Source: Myxococcales bacterium
GTDB lineage: Bacteria; Myxococcota_A; Polyangia; Nannocystales; Nannocystaceae
DNA length: 64,000 bases
Reading direction: 5' to 3'
NCBI GenBank assembly: GCA_020633335.1
Contig: JACKDU010000003.1
Location: 558,001 to 622,000, forward strand
Below, in pieces: positions 22,247 to 31,213 of the stretch; the first letter of the stretch is position 1, and each line of letters starts with the position of its first letter. The notes under the pieces are model-generated. The model was given only the letters and a program-made list of their open reading frames with translations, was not told the origin of the DNA and made no database searches. A program made the position numbers and the translations under genes.

Positions 22247-25224
22247 CGCAGGAGCTCCTCGTAGTAGCGCTTCACCGGCTCGTCGTAGCCCTCGGGCGGG
22301 CGCTCGCGCATCGCCTCGAGGACGCTGTCGCGGAGCGAGCGGTCGCGCTCGCTCTCGGTCGACGCCTGCGCCGAGGCGCCGCTCGGCGGCGGCGAGGTCT
22401 TGCGCAGCGAGTCGATCGCCTGCTGGATCCAGCCGAGCGCCTCACGCTCGCCGCCGAGCGCCTCACCGGAGGCCCGGCGATCGAGATCGCCAGCGCTGCG
22501 CTCGAGGCTCTTGGCCGCCCGCTCGAGCGCCGCCTCGCCGGCCTCGGGGAGGTGCTCGGCCTCGGGGAGCGCCAGGAGCTCGCGGGCTCGCTGACGGGCG
22601 TTGCCCTGGCGCTGCGCGAGCTCCTCGAGCGCGGCCGCCGACTCGCCCTGGTGGGTCGCCTCGGGGGTCGGGACCTGGCCGCGGGTGCGCTCGCGGGCCT
22701 CCTTCGCGTCGGCGACCAGGCGGCGGAGCTGCTTGGCCTCGCGCTCGCCCTCGCGGGCCCCGGCGAGCGCGCGCTCGAGGGCGTCGACCAGCCCCTCGGC
22801 GCCCTCCTGGGCCTCGAGGGCGTTGCCGGTCTTGCTGAGGCGATCGAGGTGCTCGGCGGCGTCGTCGAGCGCGCGGCGGGCTTCACGGTCGAGGCGGGCG
22901 TCGTTGATCGACTCGATGCTCTCGCGGAGGCCCTCGGCGCGCTTCTTGAGGGCGGTTGCGTCTGCGTCGTCGAGCGCCTGCTGGCTGACCTGGGCCCGCC
23001 ACCGCTCATGGATCGTCCGGCTCTCGCCCTCGATCCCGCGCTCGGTGTCCTGGAGGCGGCTGAGCTCGCGGAGGAGGACCAGGCGGGCGCGCTCCTGCGG
23101 GCTCAGCTGCTCGCTCGGCGCGTTCGCCAGGCGCTCCTGGACCGAGTCGCGGAGGCCCCGGAGCTCCTCGAGGCGCTCGCGCGCCCGCTCGAGCGCGCCG
23201 TCGACGTCGCCGCGGCGAAGGCTCTCCATCACGTCCTCGTGGCTGAGGCGCGACTCGAGCGCCCGGAAGGCGTCGAGGTTGAGGAACTCGCTGTCGACCT
23301 CCTTGTGGAGCTGGGCGCGGGCCTCGGCGATCCGTCGGAGGTCCTCGCGGAGGCGCTGCTGCAGCTCCTCGATCGCCGGCTCGACCGTGCGGTCGCCGGC
23401 CCGCAGGCGCTCGAGGAGCTCGACCAGCTTGCGCTGCGAGGCCTCGACGCGGGCGACCAGCGCCTCGATCCGATCGACGATCTGGTTGTCGACGAGATCG
23501 TCGAGGCGGATGATCTCGTCCTCGAGCTGCCGGACCAGGCGCTCGCTGATCGCCGCGAGCGAGGCGAGGAGCGTGCGTGCGCGGCCGCCTGCGCCGAGCT
23601 CGGCGCCCGGCGGCATCTTCGCGTGGGCGGCGGCCTCGTCGAGGTAGATCGCCCGCAGCCGGCGGTGGATCGCGGTCAGGTTGGCGACGTCGCGCTCGCG
23701 CGTGAGCGGGTCGACCGAGAGCTGATCGATCATCGTCGCCAGGCCAGCGAGGAGGTCGCCGATCTCGGCGTGGAGCGAGCGGGCCTCGTCGAGCGCGGCG
23801 AGGAGCGCGGGCGGCTCGGCCGCGAAGGCGGCGGCGAGGAGCCGGTGGGCGAGGTGATCGACCGCGGCGTCGCGGAGCTCGCGGAGCCCCTCGATGTTGG
23901 CCGCGTGCTCGCTCTCGCGGTCGTGGATCTCGAGGCGCATCCGGGTCGAGCGAGTCACCTTGCCGGGGAGCGGGTCGGCGCCGATCCGGGCCGGGTCGTT
24001 GTCGCGGACCTCGATCCAGTACTCGAGCGCGCGGCGCTCCTCGATCGGCATCTGCGAGAGATCCCAGGCGTAGCGGTGGTTCCACGCGCGGGCGTGATCG
24101 GGCGGCGCGCCGAGGTCGAGGCGGGTCTCCTCACCCTCGCCCCCGTCGGCGGCGATCACCAGGTGGGCGCGGGCGATCCCGAAGTCGTCGCGCGCGCGGA
24201 AGGTGATGTCGACGCTGTCGAGCTCGCTCGGGGCACGATCGGCGGCGGCCAGCGGGAGGAGCTCGACCTCGGGGGCCTCGTCGGGCTCGATCGTCAGCGG
24301 CAGCGCCGGCGCGACCTCCTCGCGGCCGTCGACGGTCGCGCTGATCGTCCAGGCGCCGGGACCCTCGACCTTGAACGCGCCGCGGTAGCTCCCGTCGGCG
24401 TCGCGCTCCATCGCCTCGACCGTCGGCCCGCGGGGATCCTCCGGCGGGCCGTGGACGACGATCGCCATCCGCTCGGGCGCTCCCTCGGGCTCGAGGACGA
24501 CGCGGAGCTCGGTGCCGGCGAGCACCCGCACCGAGCCGCTCGGGTTGCGGACCTCCCGCGGCGGTCGGCGGCTGTGGGCGGGGTAGTGGAGCTCAAGAGT
24601 GAGGGCGCGCCAAAGCGGCTCGGCGGGCGGCTCGGGGCGGGCGTCGAGGCCCTCGAAGAGGATCGGCAGCGCCTCGCGGACCCCCGGGGTGGCGGCGACG
24701 AAGCCGGCGACGCCGAGGGCGATGACCAGCGGCAGGAGGGCGCGGGGCTGCCAGGGGGGGAGCAGGCGGTCCGCCGGGACCGCGCGGAGGCGCGCGTCGA
24801 CGCCGGCGACGAAGGCCTCGGCGAGCTCCGGCGAGCCCAGGTGACCGGGCCGCGCGTTCGCCTCGCCGCGGAGCATCGACCAGATCTCAACCGCGGCCAG
24901 GAGATCCTCGCGGAGGTCGCGGGGGAGCGACGAACCCCCAGATCCCGCGACGGTCTCTGCGGTCCGAAGGCGGCTGCCGGCCAGCCGTCGCCAGCGCACC
25001 CAGGCGCGGGCGAGGGCGGCGACCGCGAGCCCGAGGGCGGCCGCCTCGGCGACCGGCGTCGCGAGGTCGCCACGGAGGGTGAGGGCGGTCGCCAGGGCCG
25101 CCAGCGCGCCGACGAGCATCGCCCCGGCGAGCGCCCAGGTGAGCGCCATCGCCAGCTCTCGGCGCAGTGATATCATCCGTGCGCGGTCGACCAGCCGCAG
25201 GAGAAAGGAAGGCCTCACCGCCAT
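22243..25224 (-). CDS. DUF4175-like membrane protein with long coiled coil
   Basis: A 993-residue protein. Two N-terminal transmembrane helices (about 22-65) and a third (about 150-170) are followed by a beta-rich extracellular part (about 190-410) with LELHYPAHSRRPPREVRNPS, characteristic of DUF4175 proteins. The remaining 550 residues are a very long Glu/Arg/Leu-rich coiled coil. The C-terminus ends with YYEELLR. Related genes often sit beside MoxR/BatA-type clusters and peptidases, but the function is unknown. The ATG at 25224 is preferred because the best promoter (25251-25279) lies upstream of it, which would rule out an upstream GTG at 25272. It is coupled to the peptidase-MA gene and divergent from the ECF sigma operon. 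Confidence 0.8.
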   Translation of the reverse strand: MAVRPSFLLRLVDRARMISLRRELAMALTWALAGAMLVGALAALATALTLRGDLATPVAEAAALGLAVAALARAWVRWRRLAGSRLRTAETVAGSGGSSLPRDLREDLLAAVEIWSMLRGEANARPGHLGSPELAEAFVAGVDARLRAVPADRLLPPWQPRALLPLVIALGVAGFVAATPGVREALPILFEGLDARPEPPAEPLWRALTLELHYPAHSRRPPREVRNPSGSVRVLAGTELRVVLEPEGAPERMAIVVHGPPEDPRGPTVEAMERDADGSYRGAFKVEGPGAWTISATVDGREEVAPALPLTIEPDEAPEVELLPLAAADRAPSELDSVDITFRARDDFGIARAHLVIAADGGEGEETRLDLGAPPDHARAWNHRYAWDLSQMPIEERRALEYWIEVRDNDPARIGADPLPGKVTRSTRMRLEIHDRESEHAANIEGLRELRDAAVDHLAHRLLAAAFAAEPPALLAALDEARSLHAEIGDLLAGLATMIDQLSVDPLTRERDVANLTAIHRRLRAIYLDEAAAHAKMPPGAELGAGGRARTLLASLAAISERLVRQLEDEIIRLDDLVDNQIVDRIEALVARVEASQRKLVELLERLRAGDRTVEPAIEELQQRLREDLRRIAEARAQLHKEVDSEFLNLDAFRALESRLSHEDVMESLRRGDVDGALERARERLEELRGLRDSVQERLANAPSEQLSPQERARLVLLRELSRLQDTERGIEGESRTIHERWRAQVSQQALDDADATALKKRAEGLRESIESINDARLDREARRALDDAAEHLDRLSKTGNALEAQEGAEGLVDALERALAGAREGEREAKQLRRLVADAKEARERTRGQVPTPEATHQGESAAALEELAQRQGNARQRARELLALPEAEHLPEAGEAALERAAKSLERSAGDLDRRASGEALGGEREALGWIQQAIDSLRKTSPPPSGASAQASTESERDRSLRDSVLEAMRERPPEGYDEPVKRYYEELLR

Positions 25225-25250
25225 CAACCGCGCATCCGCTCCGTGTCTTG

Positions 25251-25279
25251 GGTATAACCGTCCCGGTGACATCCGTCAC
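25251..25279 (-). promoter_or_regulatory. Promoter of the DUF4175/peptidase operon
   Basis: On the minus strand GTGACG (25279-25274) and TATACC (25256-25251) are separated by 17 nt. A transcript from here would have a leader of about 20 nt before the ATG at 25224. This element decides the start codon of that gene. Confidence 0.55.
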
Positions 25280-25399
25280 TGCGCGATAGTCGCAATCTGT
25301 CATCTGGACGCTCACGCACGTCAAACCTCCATCACGCTTGTGCGCAAAAGGCGCTGTGAATAGCGCGCCTGGGCGCACGTCGAAGGGACGCACAAAAAC

Positions 25400-26065
25400 G
25401 TGGTTTCTCCCGATGCCGACGACCAGGTGCTCGTCGAAGCCTGTCGCGCAGGTGACCGGCGCGCGTTCAAGATCCTCATGCAGCGCTACCAGCGCAAGGT
25501 CTACTCGGTCGCCTTCGGCTACCTCCGCAACCAGGAGGACGCCCTTGATGTCGTGCAGGAGGCCTTCATCAAGGTCCACCGCTACCTCGGCAACTTCGAG
25601 GGGAACTCCAGCTTCTACACCTGGCTCTATCGGATCGTCACCAACCTCTGCATCGACCACATCCGCAGGAGCAAGCGCCACCGCGCGCTCGAATTCGACG
25701 ACAGCCTGCGACACGAGGCGAAGGGCGATGAAGCAATGGGGCCCGACTTCCGTCCACTCTCCGGCCTGGGGGATCCAGCCAACATGCTCCAGCGGCGCGA
25801 GATCCTCGACGCCGTCAAGGACGGGCTCCAGTACCTGAGCGACAAGCACCGCGCCGTGATCATCATGCGAGAGCTTCAAGGGATGTCCTACGAGGAGATG
25901 GCGCAGCAGATGGGCTGCTCCAAGGGGACGATCATGAGCCGGCTCTTCCACGCGCGGCGGAACATGCAAAAGCTCCTGACCGAGCGCCTCGGCTACACGC
26001 CGAGCGAGGCGGGGGCGTCGGACGAGCCGAAGGCGATCGGCGCGACAGAGGCGGTGATGCCATGA
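25400..26065 (+). CDS. ECF (RpoE-like) RNA polymerase sigma factor
   Basis: Redirects RNA polymerase to a specific promoter set, normally on release from its anti-sigma factor. The 221-residue protein has region 2 (about 28-95; DALDVVQEAFIKVHRYLGNF and FYTWLYRIVTNLCIDHIRR) and region 4 (about 150-205; LSDKHRAVIIMRELQGMSYE with a helix-turn-helix ending SRLFHARRNM). A variable linker rich in charged residues separates them, and a 20-residue tail follows region 4. The start is GTG with GAAGGGA about 11 nt upstream. Its final codons overlap the start of the anti-sigma gene (ATGA), a typical sigma/anti-sigma arrangement. The three-gene operon is divergent from DUF4175. Confidence 0.93.
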   Translation: MVSPDADDQVLVEACRAGDRRAFKILMQRYQRKVYSVAFGYLRNQEDALDVVQEAFIKVHRYLGNFEGNSSFYTWLYRIVTNLCIDHIRRSKRHRALEFDDSLRHEAKGDEAMGPDFRPLSGLGDPANMLQRREILDAVKDGLQYLSDKHRAVIIMRELQGMSYEEMAQQMGCSKGTIMSRLFHARRNMQKLLTERLGYTPSEAGASDEPKAIGATEAVMP

Positions 26066-26730
26066 GTCGAGTGAACCAGGGGACCAGCGAGAAGATTCAG
26101 GCGCTCTTCGACGGCGAGCTCTCGGCGGAGGAGCGGCGCGAGATGGAGGCGCTCCTCGCTGATGATGCCGACGCGAACGCGTCGTTCGAGGAGCTCGGGC
26201 TCCTCCGTCAGGCGATCGTCGGGACCCTCGAGGCGGAGGCCGCGGCCGTGCCGGAGGCCCGCTTCGAGCAGATCTGGGACGAGGTCGAGCGGACCATCGT
26301 CCGCGACGCCCGGCTCCAGGAGGCGGCTGACGTCAACGTCTCGATCTGGAGCCGGATGGCCGCGTTCTTCAAGCCGCTCTGGGCGCCGACCGTCGCGGTC
26401 GCCGGGGTGGCCGCGGCCGTCGCGATCTTCGTCGCCACCAGCGACGACGGGGCCGCCGACGACGCGAATACTCCCGCGGTCGTCGCGTCCAAGGAGCCCA
26501 TGCCGGCACCCCAGGAGAGCGCGGTCCTTCCGGCCGCTCCGGCCGAGGAGATCGTCGCTGCCAAGGTCGAGGCGGGTGAGCCGGCTTCGAACAACGAGGC
26601 GGAGATCCAGCGGATCGAGTTCGGCGGCAAGAGCGGCCGCATCGATCGCATCGAGGGCAAGCAGGGGATCACGACCGTCATCTGGATCTCTGACGACGAC
26701 GAGACAACGGATAGTGAGCGTTCGCTATGA
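26062..26730 (+). CDS. Putative membrane anti-sigma factor
   Basis: A 222-residue single-pass membrane protein immediately overlapping the ECF sigma gene. The N-terminal cytoplasmic part (about 1-105) has SEKIQALFDGELSAEERREM, the short helical motif with which many anti-sigma factors begin. The usual zinc-binding HxxxCxxC of the ZAS family is absent: no Cys or His is seen. A transmembrane helix at about 112-130 leads to a periplasmic Ala/Pro/Glu-rich region (about 135-185) and a final conserved-looking patch. It should hold the sigma factor at the membrane until a signal arrives. The assignment rests on position, topology and the N-terminal motif. Confidence 0.75.
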   Translation: MSRVNQGTSEKIQALFDGELSAEERREMEALLADDADANASFEELGLLRQAIVGTLEAEAAAVPEARFEQIWDEVERTIVRDARLQEAADVNVSIWSRMAAFFKPLWAPTVAVAGVAAAVAIFVATSDDGAADDANTPAVVASKEPMPAPQESAVLPAAPAEEIVAAKVEAGEPASNNEAEIQRIEFGGKSGRIDRIEGKQGITTVIWISDDDETTDSERSL

Positions 26731-27236
26731 GGCACCGTAATTCGATGGTTTACAGGCTTCTTGCACCGATCTTCGCCTCGAGCCTCATGCCGGTCGGCCT
26801 CACGGTCGCGGCGCTCGTCCTGGCGCCGGTCGAGGCCCGCGCGGAGGTCACGAGCGCCGAGTGCCAGATCCACGCGGTCCTCGCCACCAAGTCCGGTGAC
26901 GGGACGATCCCCGCGGATCTCGGCTTCCTCGCCGAGCAGCTCCGCGACGATCAGTTCGCCGCCTTCAAGGGGTTCCGGCTCCTCGAGAGCAAGTCGCTGA
27001 AGCTCAACATCGGCGAGCCGGGGTCGGCGACGATGAAGTCCGGGCACCAGCTCAAGCTCTCGCTCCTCGGCGCCGAGGCGTCGAAGCTCCGGCTCCACGC
27101 GACCCTCGCCTCCGGCGAGAAGGTGCTGGTCGACACCGACTACAAGATCGAGAGCAGCGGGATCCTCCTGATCGGCGGCGTCCGCCACCCCGACGGGAAG
27201 ATCTTCTTCGCGATCCAGTGCCGCGGCGGGAGCTAG
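26727..27236 (+). CDS. Exported protein of the ECF sigma operon
   Basis: A 169-residue protein with a long signal peptide (cleavage near ARAE at about 38-40). The mature domain is short and beta-rich, with two cysteines (in AECQIHAV and IQCRGGS), one near each end, that can form a disulfide. Its ATG overlaps the anti-sigma stop (ATGA), so it is co-translated. It may sense the signal for, or be the output of, the sigma/anti-sigma pair. No family is recognised. A GC-rich hairpin follows at 27263-27293. Confidence 0.75.
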   Translation: MRHRNSMVYRLLAPIFASSLMPVGLTVAALVLAPVEARAEVTSAECQIHAVLATKSGDGTIPADLGFLAEQLRDDQFAAFKGFRLLESKSLKLNIGEPGSATMKSGHQLKLSLLGAEASKLRLHATLASGEKVLVDTDYKIESSGILLIGGVRHPDGKIFFAIQCRGGS

Positions 27237-27262
27237 GCGCCGCGGCGACGGCGGCCGACCCG

Positions 27263-27293
27263 GGGGTCCACGCGACGCGCTCGCGTGGGCCCC
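27263..27293 (+). terminator. Hairpin after ECF sigma operon
   Basis: GGGGTCCACGCGA (27263-27275) pairs with TCGCGTGGGCCCC-like sequence (27281-27293) through one T-G wobble, closing a 5-nt loop. No clear T-run follows, so it is a probable rather than certain terminator. Confidence 0.5.
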
Positions 27294-27338
27294 TCGCTCG
27301 TTCTCACGCCCCCGTGAAGTTGGTGCAGTGGGTCCGAT

Positions 27339-29714
27339 ATGGGTAAGCTTCAGCCACCGGAGCCCATGTCCAGCGAGCCCGCCCAACGTCCGGAACGCCG
27401 CCCCAGGCGCTGGCGCTACGTCGCCCTCGGCGCGCTCACCCTCGTCGCCCTCGCCGGCGCGGCGATCGCCACGATCCCGCGCTGGGCCGGCCCCTTCGTC
27501 GAGGACGCGATCAAGGAGAAGGTCGCCGATCGCCTCGGCGTCGACCTCGAGATCGGCGCCCTCGACCTCGACTTCGATCACGTCGTGATCCACGACGCGG
27601 TCGTCCGCCTCAGCGACCAGACGGCGATCCGCCTGACAAACATCGAGGTTACGCTCCGCGAGGGGGAGCTCTGGCGGGGGCACGTCGAGGTCGAACACGC
27701 GGCGATCCGCGGCGGCCTCGTCGAGGGCGAGGTCGACGAACTCCGCGACCTCGCCGAGCGCGCTCGATCCCGGGGGCTCGACGGCGGGGGAGGGGGAGGC
27801 GGCGGTCGGATCCGGATGCGACCGGAGCGCGCCGAGATCACGGGCGTCGCCTTCGATCTCCGGCGGAGCGGCACCTCGGCCAGCGGTGAGGTCGACGCGA
27901 GCGTCGACCTCGAGGCCAACGCCGTCGACCTCAAGCTCGGCGATCTCGTGCTCCGACGCGGCGCGCGTGAGCTGCAGGTCCCGCGCCTGACCACCCACCT
28001 GGTCCGCGGCGAGGGCGACGAGGCGCTCCGCTTCCCGGTCGACGTCGAGATCAGCCAGGCGGCGGTCCCCTTGACGCCGGAGATCGCCGTCGCTGACGTC
28101 CACGGCAAGGTGTCGATCGTCGATCAAGAGGCGACCGAGATCGTCCTCGACGTCGCCGGCGGCTTCTCCGATCGCCCCTCGTCGGCCGACGCAGGCCGCG
28201 GCGGCGGCGATCTCTGGTCGCTCTCCGGGACCGTCCGCCGCGATCTCAGCGCCGGCGAGATCCACCTCGGGATGGAGGCCTTCGAGCTCAGCCGGGTGCC
28301 GGAGGTCCTGGAGCGCCTGCCCCTCGTCGACTCCGCGAAGGCGACGGTCGGCGGCAAGATCGATCTCCAATTCGCCGACGGCAAGGCGGACGTCGCCGGC
28401 GAGCTCAAGGTCGACGGGCTCAACGTCAACCACCCGATGCTCGCCCGCGAGGTCGTCCGCGGCGTCGGCTTCGAGCTCTCCCTGGAGGCGAGCGCGGATC
28501 CCTCGGCGTCGACCCTCGAGCTCCGCAAGGCGGCGCTCAAGCGCGGCGGCGTCACCCTCGAGATCGAGGGCGAGATCGTCCACCCGGAGGTCGTCGCCGA
28601 GCGGCGCTACCGGATCTCCGCGAAGGTCCCGCCGGTCGCCTGCAAGGACGTCCTCCGGGCGATCCCGATCGAGCTGATCCCCAGCCTCCAGGGCTTCGTC
28701 CTCGCCGGCGAGTTCGAGATGAACGCCGAGGCCAAGGTCGACTTCGCCGATCTCGAGGCCGTCTCGCTCAAGGGCCAGGTCGGGATCGACAAGTGCGTCG
28801 TCAAGAGCGCGCCGCCGCGGGTCGCGGCGAGCCGCCTCCTCAACCCCTTCACCCACCGCGCGGTGATGCGAGACGGCCGCGAGGTCGTCGTCGAGCTCCA
28901 CCCCGGCTCGGGGGACTTCACGCCCTTCGACGAGATCTCGCCCTACATGGTCGCCGGCGTGCTGACGACCGAGGACGGCGGCTTCTGGCGGCACAAGGGC
29001 TTCCTCCCCTCGCAGTTCGAGGCCGCCCTCCGACGCAACCTCCAGGCCGGTCGGATCCGCCTCGGGGCGTCGACGATCTCGATGCAGATGGTGAAGAACG
29101 TCCTCCTCAGCCATGAGCGGACCTTCGCCCGCAAGCTCCAGGAGCTCTTCCTCACCTGGTATGTCGAGCGCTCGCTGCCCAAGCAGCGGATCATGGAGAT
29201 CTACCTCAACGTGATCGAGTTCGGCCCCGGGATCTACGGGGTCACCCGGGCCGCTCGCCACTACTTCGGCAAGAAGCCGGCCGACCTGACGCCGCCGGAG
29301 GCCGCCTACCTCGCGCTGATGCTCCCGAGCCCGGTCAAGCGCCACGTCCACTACTGCGAGGGCGAGCTCAACAACAAGTTCAAGGTCAAGGTCCGGCGGA
29401 TCCTCGGCCTCATGCACACGCGCGGGCGGATCGACGCCGAGACCTACGAGACCTGGAAGGAGGGTGAGATCACCTTCGATCGCCGCGAGGCGACCTCGCG
29501 CTCGGCCTGCCTCGCTGAGATCCAGCGCCTCCTCGAGGCGTCGGAGCAGCAGCGCTCGCGCTCCGGGCTCCTCGACGAGGGATCGACCGCGGAGCCCGAC
29601 GACACCGCCGCCGAGATCTTCGACATCCTCAGCGATGACGGCGAGGATCCGGCGGCTGCGGACGCACCCGGGACCCCGGCGATGGACGACTTCATGCGGG
29701 CTGAGGAGTTCTAG
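27339..29714 (+). CDS. AsmA-like protein fused to GT51 glycosyltransferase
   Basis: A 791-residue membrane protein joining two parts. An N-terminal transmembrane helix (about 27-47) is followed by about 450 residues of AsmA/DUF748-like beta-rich sequence; the part after the helix (LGVDLEIGALDLDFDHVVI) is typical. A GT51 peptidoglycan glycosyltransferase follows at about 520-720: TTEDGGFWRHKG with catalytic Glu 545, GASTISMQMVKN, and KQRIMEIYLNVIEFG. There is no transpeptidase domain, so it resembles MtgA in activity. It should polymerise lipid II in the periplasm. A possible alternative start at 27366 has GGAG three bases upstream. The next genes (barrel, TrmH, PBP1A) follow without gaps, so they form one operon. 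Confidence 0.85.
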   Translation: MGKLQPPEPMSSEPAQRPERRPRRWRYVALGALTLVALAGAAIATIPRWAGPFVEDAIKEKVADRLGVDLEIGALDLDFDHVVIHDAVVRLSDQTAIRLTNIEVTLREGELWRGHVEVEHAAIRGGLVEGEVDELRDLAERARSRGLDGGGGGGGGRIRMRPERAEITGVAFDLRRSGTSASGEVDASVDLEANAVDLKLGDLVLRRGARELQVPRLTTHLVRGEGDEALRFPVDVEISQAAVPLTPEIAVADVHGKVSIVDQEATEIVLDVAGGFSDRPSSADAGRGGGDLWSLSGTVRRDLSAGEIHLGMEAFELSRVPEVLERLPLVDSAKATVGGKIDLQFADGKADVAGELKVDGLNVNHPMLAREVVRGVGFELSLEASADPSASTLELRKAALKRGGVTLEIEGEIVHPEVVAERRYRISAKVPPVACKDVLRAIPIELIPSLQGFVLAGEFEMNAEAKVDFADLEAVSLKGQVGIDKCVVKSAPPRVAASRLLNPFTHRAVMRDGREVVVELHPGSGDFTPFDEISPYMVAGVLTTEDGGFWRHKGFLPSQFEAALRRNLQAGRIRLGASTISMQMVKNVLLSHERTFARKLQELFLTWYVERSLPKQRIMEIYLNVIEFGPGIYGVTRAARHYFGKKPADLTPPEAAYLALMLPSPVKRHVHYCEGELNNKFKVKVRRILGLMHTRGRIDAETYETWKEGEITFDRREATSRSACLAEIQRLLEASEQQRSRSGLLDEGSTAEPDDTAAEIFDILSDDGEDPAAADAPGTPAMDDFMRAEEF

Positions 29715-31213
29715 TGGCGGCCCGCCGGATCGCGCCGTTCAGCCTGGGCCTAGGCCTCGCCTCGGCGCTCGGCCTCACCGCGTCGCCGACCGCGGCCCGC
29801 GCGCAGGAGGTGCTCATCGAGGCCGACGCCGCCCCGCGGCCGCCGGAGCAGCGCGGTCGCCGGGTCCACGGTCAGCTCCGCCTCGGCGTCGGCTTCGGCT
29901 TCATCACCGAGGATCCGATCGCCGCGCTCGATCCATCGCTCTCCTTCGATCTCCACGACATCCTCCCGCTCCGCTTCAGCCTCGGCGCGCCCCTCCACCT
30001 CCGCCTCTTCGACCGCGATCCACGGCAGGGCCAGGTGATCCGCGGGACCGAGTGGGACGAGGCCGGCGACTACCTCTCGATCCTCCGCGAGATCCACTAC
30101 GCCGAGAGCTTCGCCTTCAGCGAGCGCGGCCTGGCGACCGTCGATCTCCGGATCGGCCCGCTCGGCCGCGTCCAGCTCGGCCACGGCTCGCTGGTGATGG
30201 GCTACGCCAACAGCCTCGATCTCGATCGCCGGCGCTCCGGCGCCGATCTCTTCGCGCGCGTCGACGGCTACCTCCTCGATCAGCGCGCGGGGGTCGAGGC
30301 CGGGGTCGTGGTCGGCGATCTCGCGGGGCAGCAGATCTTCGGCGGACGGGTCGCGGCCGACTGGGCGGGCGCGGCCCTCGGGTTTAGCGTCGTCGGTGAT
30401 CCGCGGGCGCCGCGGCAGCTCAGCGTCGACACGATGGCCGGCGGGATCGCGATCGACAGCCGCAACCGCGCGGTCGCCATGGGTGATACGGGGGTCGCGG
30501 CGCTCGGCCTCGACCTCGGCTACCGCCTCACCGATCGCTGGCGCTACCTGGTCACGCCCTACCTCGATCTCAACCTGATGCCCGGCCTCGGCAAGGGGCT
30601 CCACTTGGGGGTCGACGCCGAGGTGATCCTCGGCCGCCACCGCGGCTCGCGGCTCGGGATCCGCGGCGAGCTGACGGCCGGCGATCGCTCCTACGATCCC
30701 GCCTACTTCGACGTCTTCTACACGATGCAGCGGGCGCAGGCGCCCTTCGTCGCGGTCGCCGGCGATCTCCCGGCCGACGCGACGACCTTCGCCCTGCCGA
30801 AGCGGGCCTTCGTCGCCCAAAGCGACCTCCGCGGCGTCGGCGGCTACGGGGCGCTGCGCTTCGCCCACGAGGACGGCGCCTTCGTCGAGATGGGCTACCG
30901 CTACCGCCCGGGGCCGCTCGGCCACACCTGGGAGACCCGGGTGGGCGTCGATCTCGAGGTCGTCGATCTCTCGATCCTGCTCGCCCACCGCGGTCGCCTC
31001 GGCTTCGAGGTGATCGAGCCCGCCGGCACCCTGGCGAGCCTCGACCTCGTGGTCCCGGTGCTCACCTACCTCGACGTCAGCGCGCGCGCGGGCTGGCTCT
31101 ACGCGACCCGACGCGTGCCCGGCCAGAGCGCGCTCGCGGGGGCGCCGAGCGTCGGCTACATCGGCGGCGGCGGGATCGTCCTCGTCGGCGTCGGCGGCCG
31201 CTTCCCGTGGTAG
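29714..31213 (+). CDS. Outer-membrane beta-barrel protein, unknown cargo
   Basis: A 499-residue protein with a signal peptide (cleavage near ARAQE at about 30). The mature part is a series of alternating, Gly/aromatic-rich strands ending with a terminal aromatic residue (FPW), as in outer-membrane barrels. Its GTG start shares one base with the stop codon of the AsmA-GT51 gene, so it is translationally coupled. Its own end overlaps the GTG of trmH by seven bases. Placement between two peptidoglycan polymerases suggests an envelope role. No porin family was recognised. Confidence 0.75.
   Translation: MAARRIAPFSLGLGLASALGLTASPTAARAQEVLIEADAAPRPPEQRGRRVHGQLRLGVGFGFITEDPIAALDPSLSFDLHDILPLRFSLGAPLHLRLFDRDPRQGQVIRGTEWDEAGDYLSILREIHYAESFAFSERGLATVDLRIGPLGRVQLGHGSLVMGYANSLDLDRRRSGADLFARVDGYLLDQRAGVEAGVVVGDLAGQQIFGGRVAADWAGAALGFSVVGDPRAPRQLSVDTMAGGIAIDSRNRAVAMGDTGVAALGLDLGYRLTDRWRYLVTPYLDLNLMPGLGKGLHLGVDAEVILGRHRGSRLGIRGELTAGDRSYDPAYFDVFYTMQRAQAPFVAVAGDLPADATTFALPKRAFVAQSDLRGVGGYGALRFAHEDGAFVEMGYRYRPGPLGHTWETRVGVDLEVVDLSILLAHRGRLGFEVIEPAGTLASLDLVVPVLTYLDVSARAGWLYATRRVPGQSALAGAPSVGYIGGGGIVLVGVGGRFPW

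Noticed and set aside
22552..25170. An 872-codon plus-strand open frame opposite the DUF4175 gene
   Set aside because: It has no start context and is compositionally biased; the minus-strand protein has transmembrane helices and the DUF4175 signature.
26208..29417. A 1069-codon minus-strand open frame opposite the AsmA-GT51 gene
   Set aside because: The plus-strand protein has clear transmembrane and GT51 motifs in this region; the antisense frame is Asp/Leu/Arg-rich shadow sequence.
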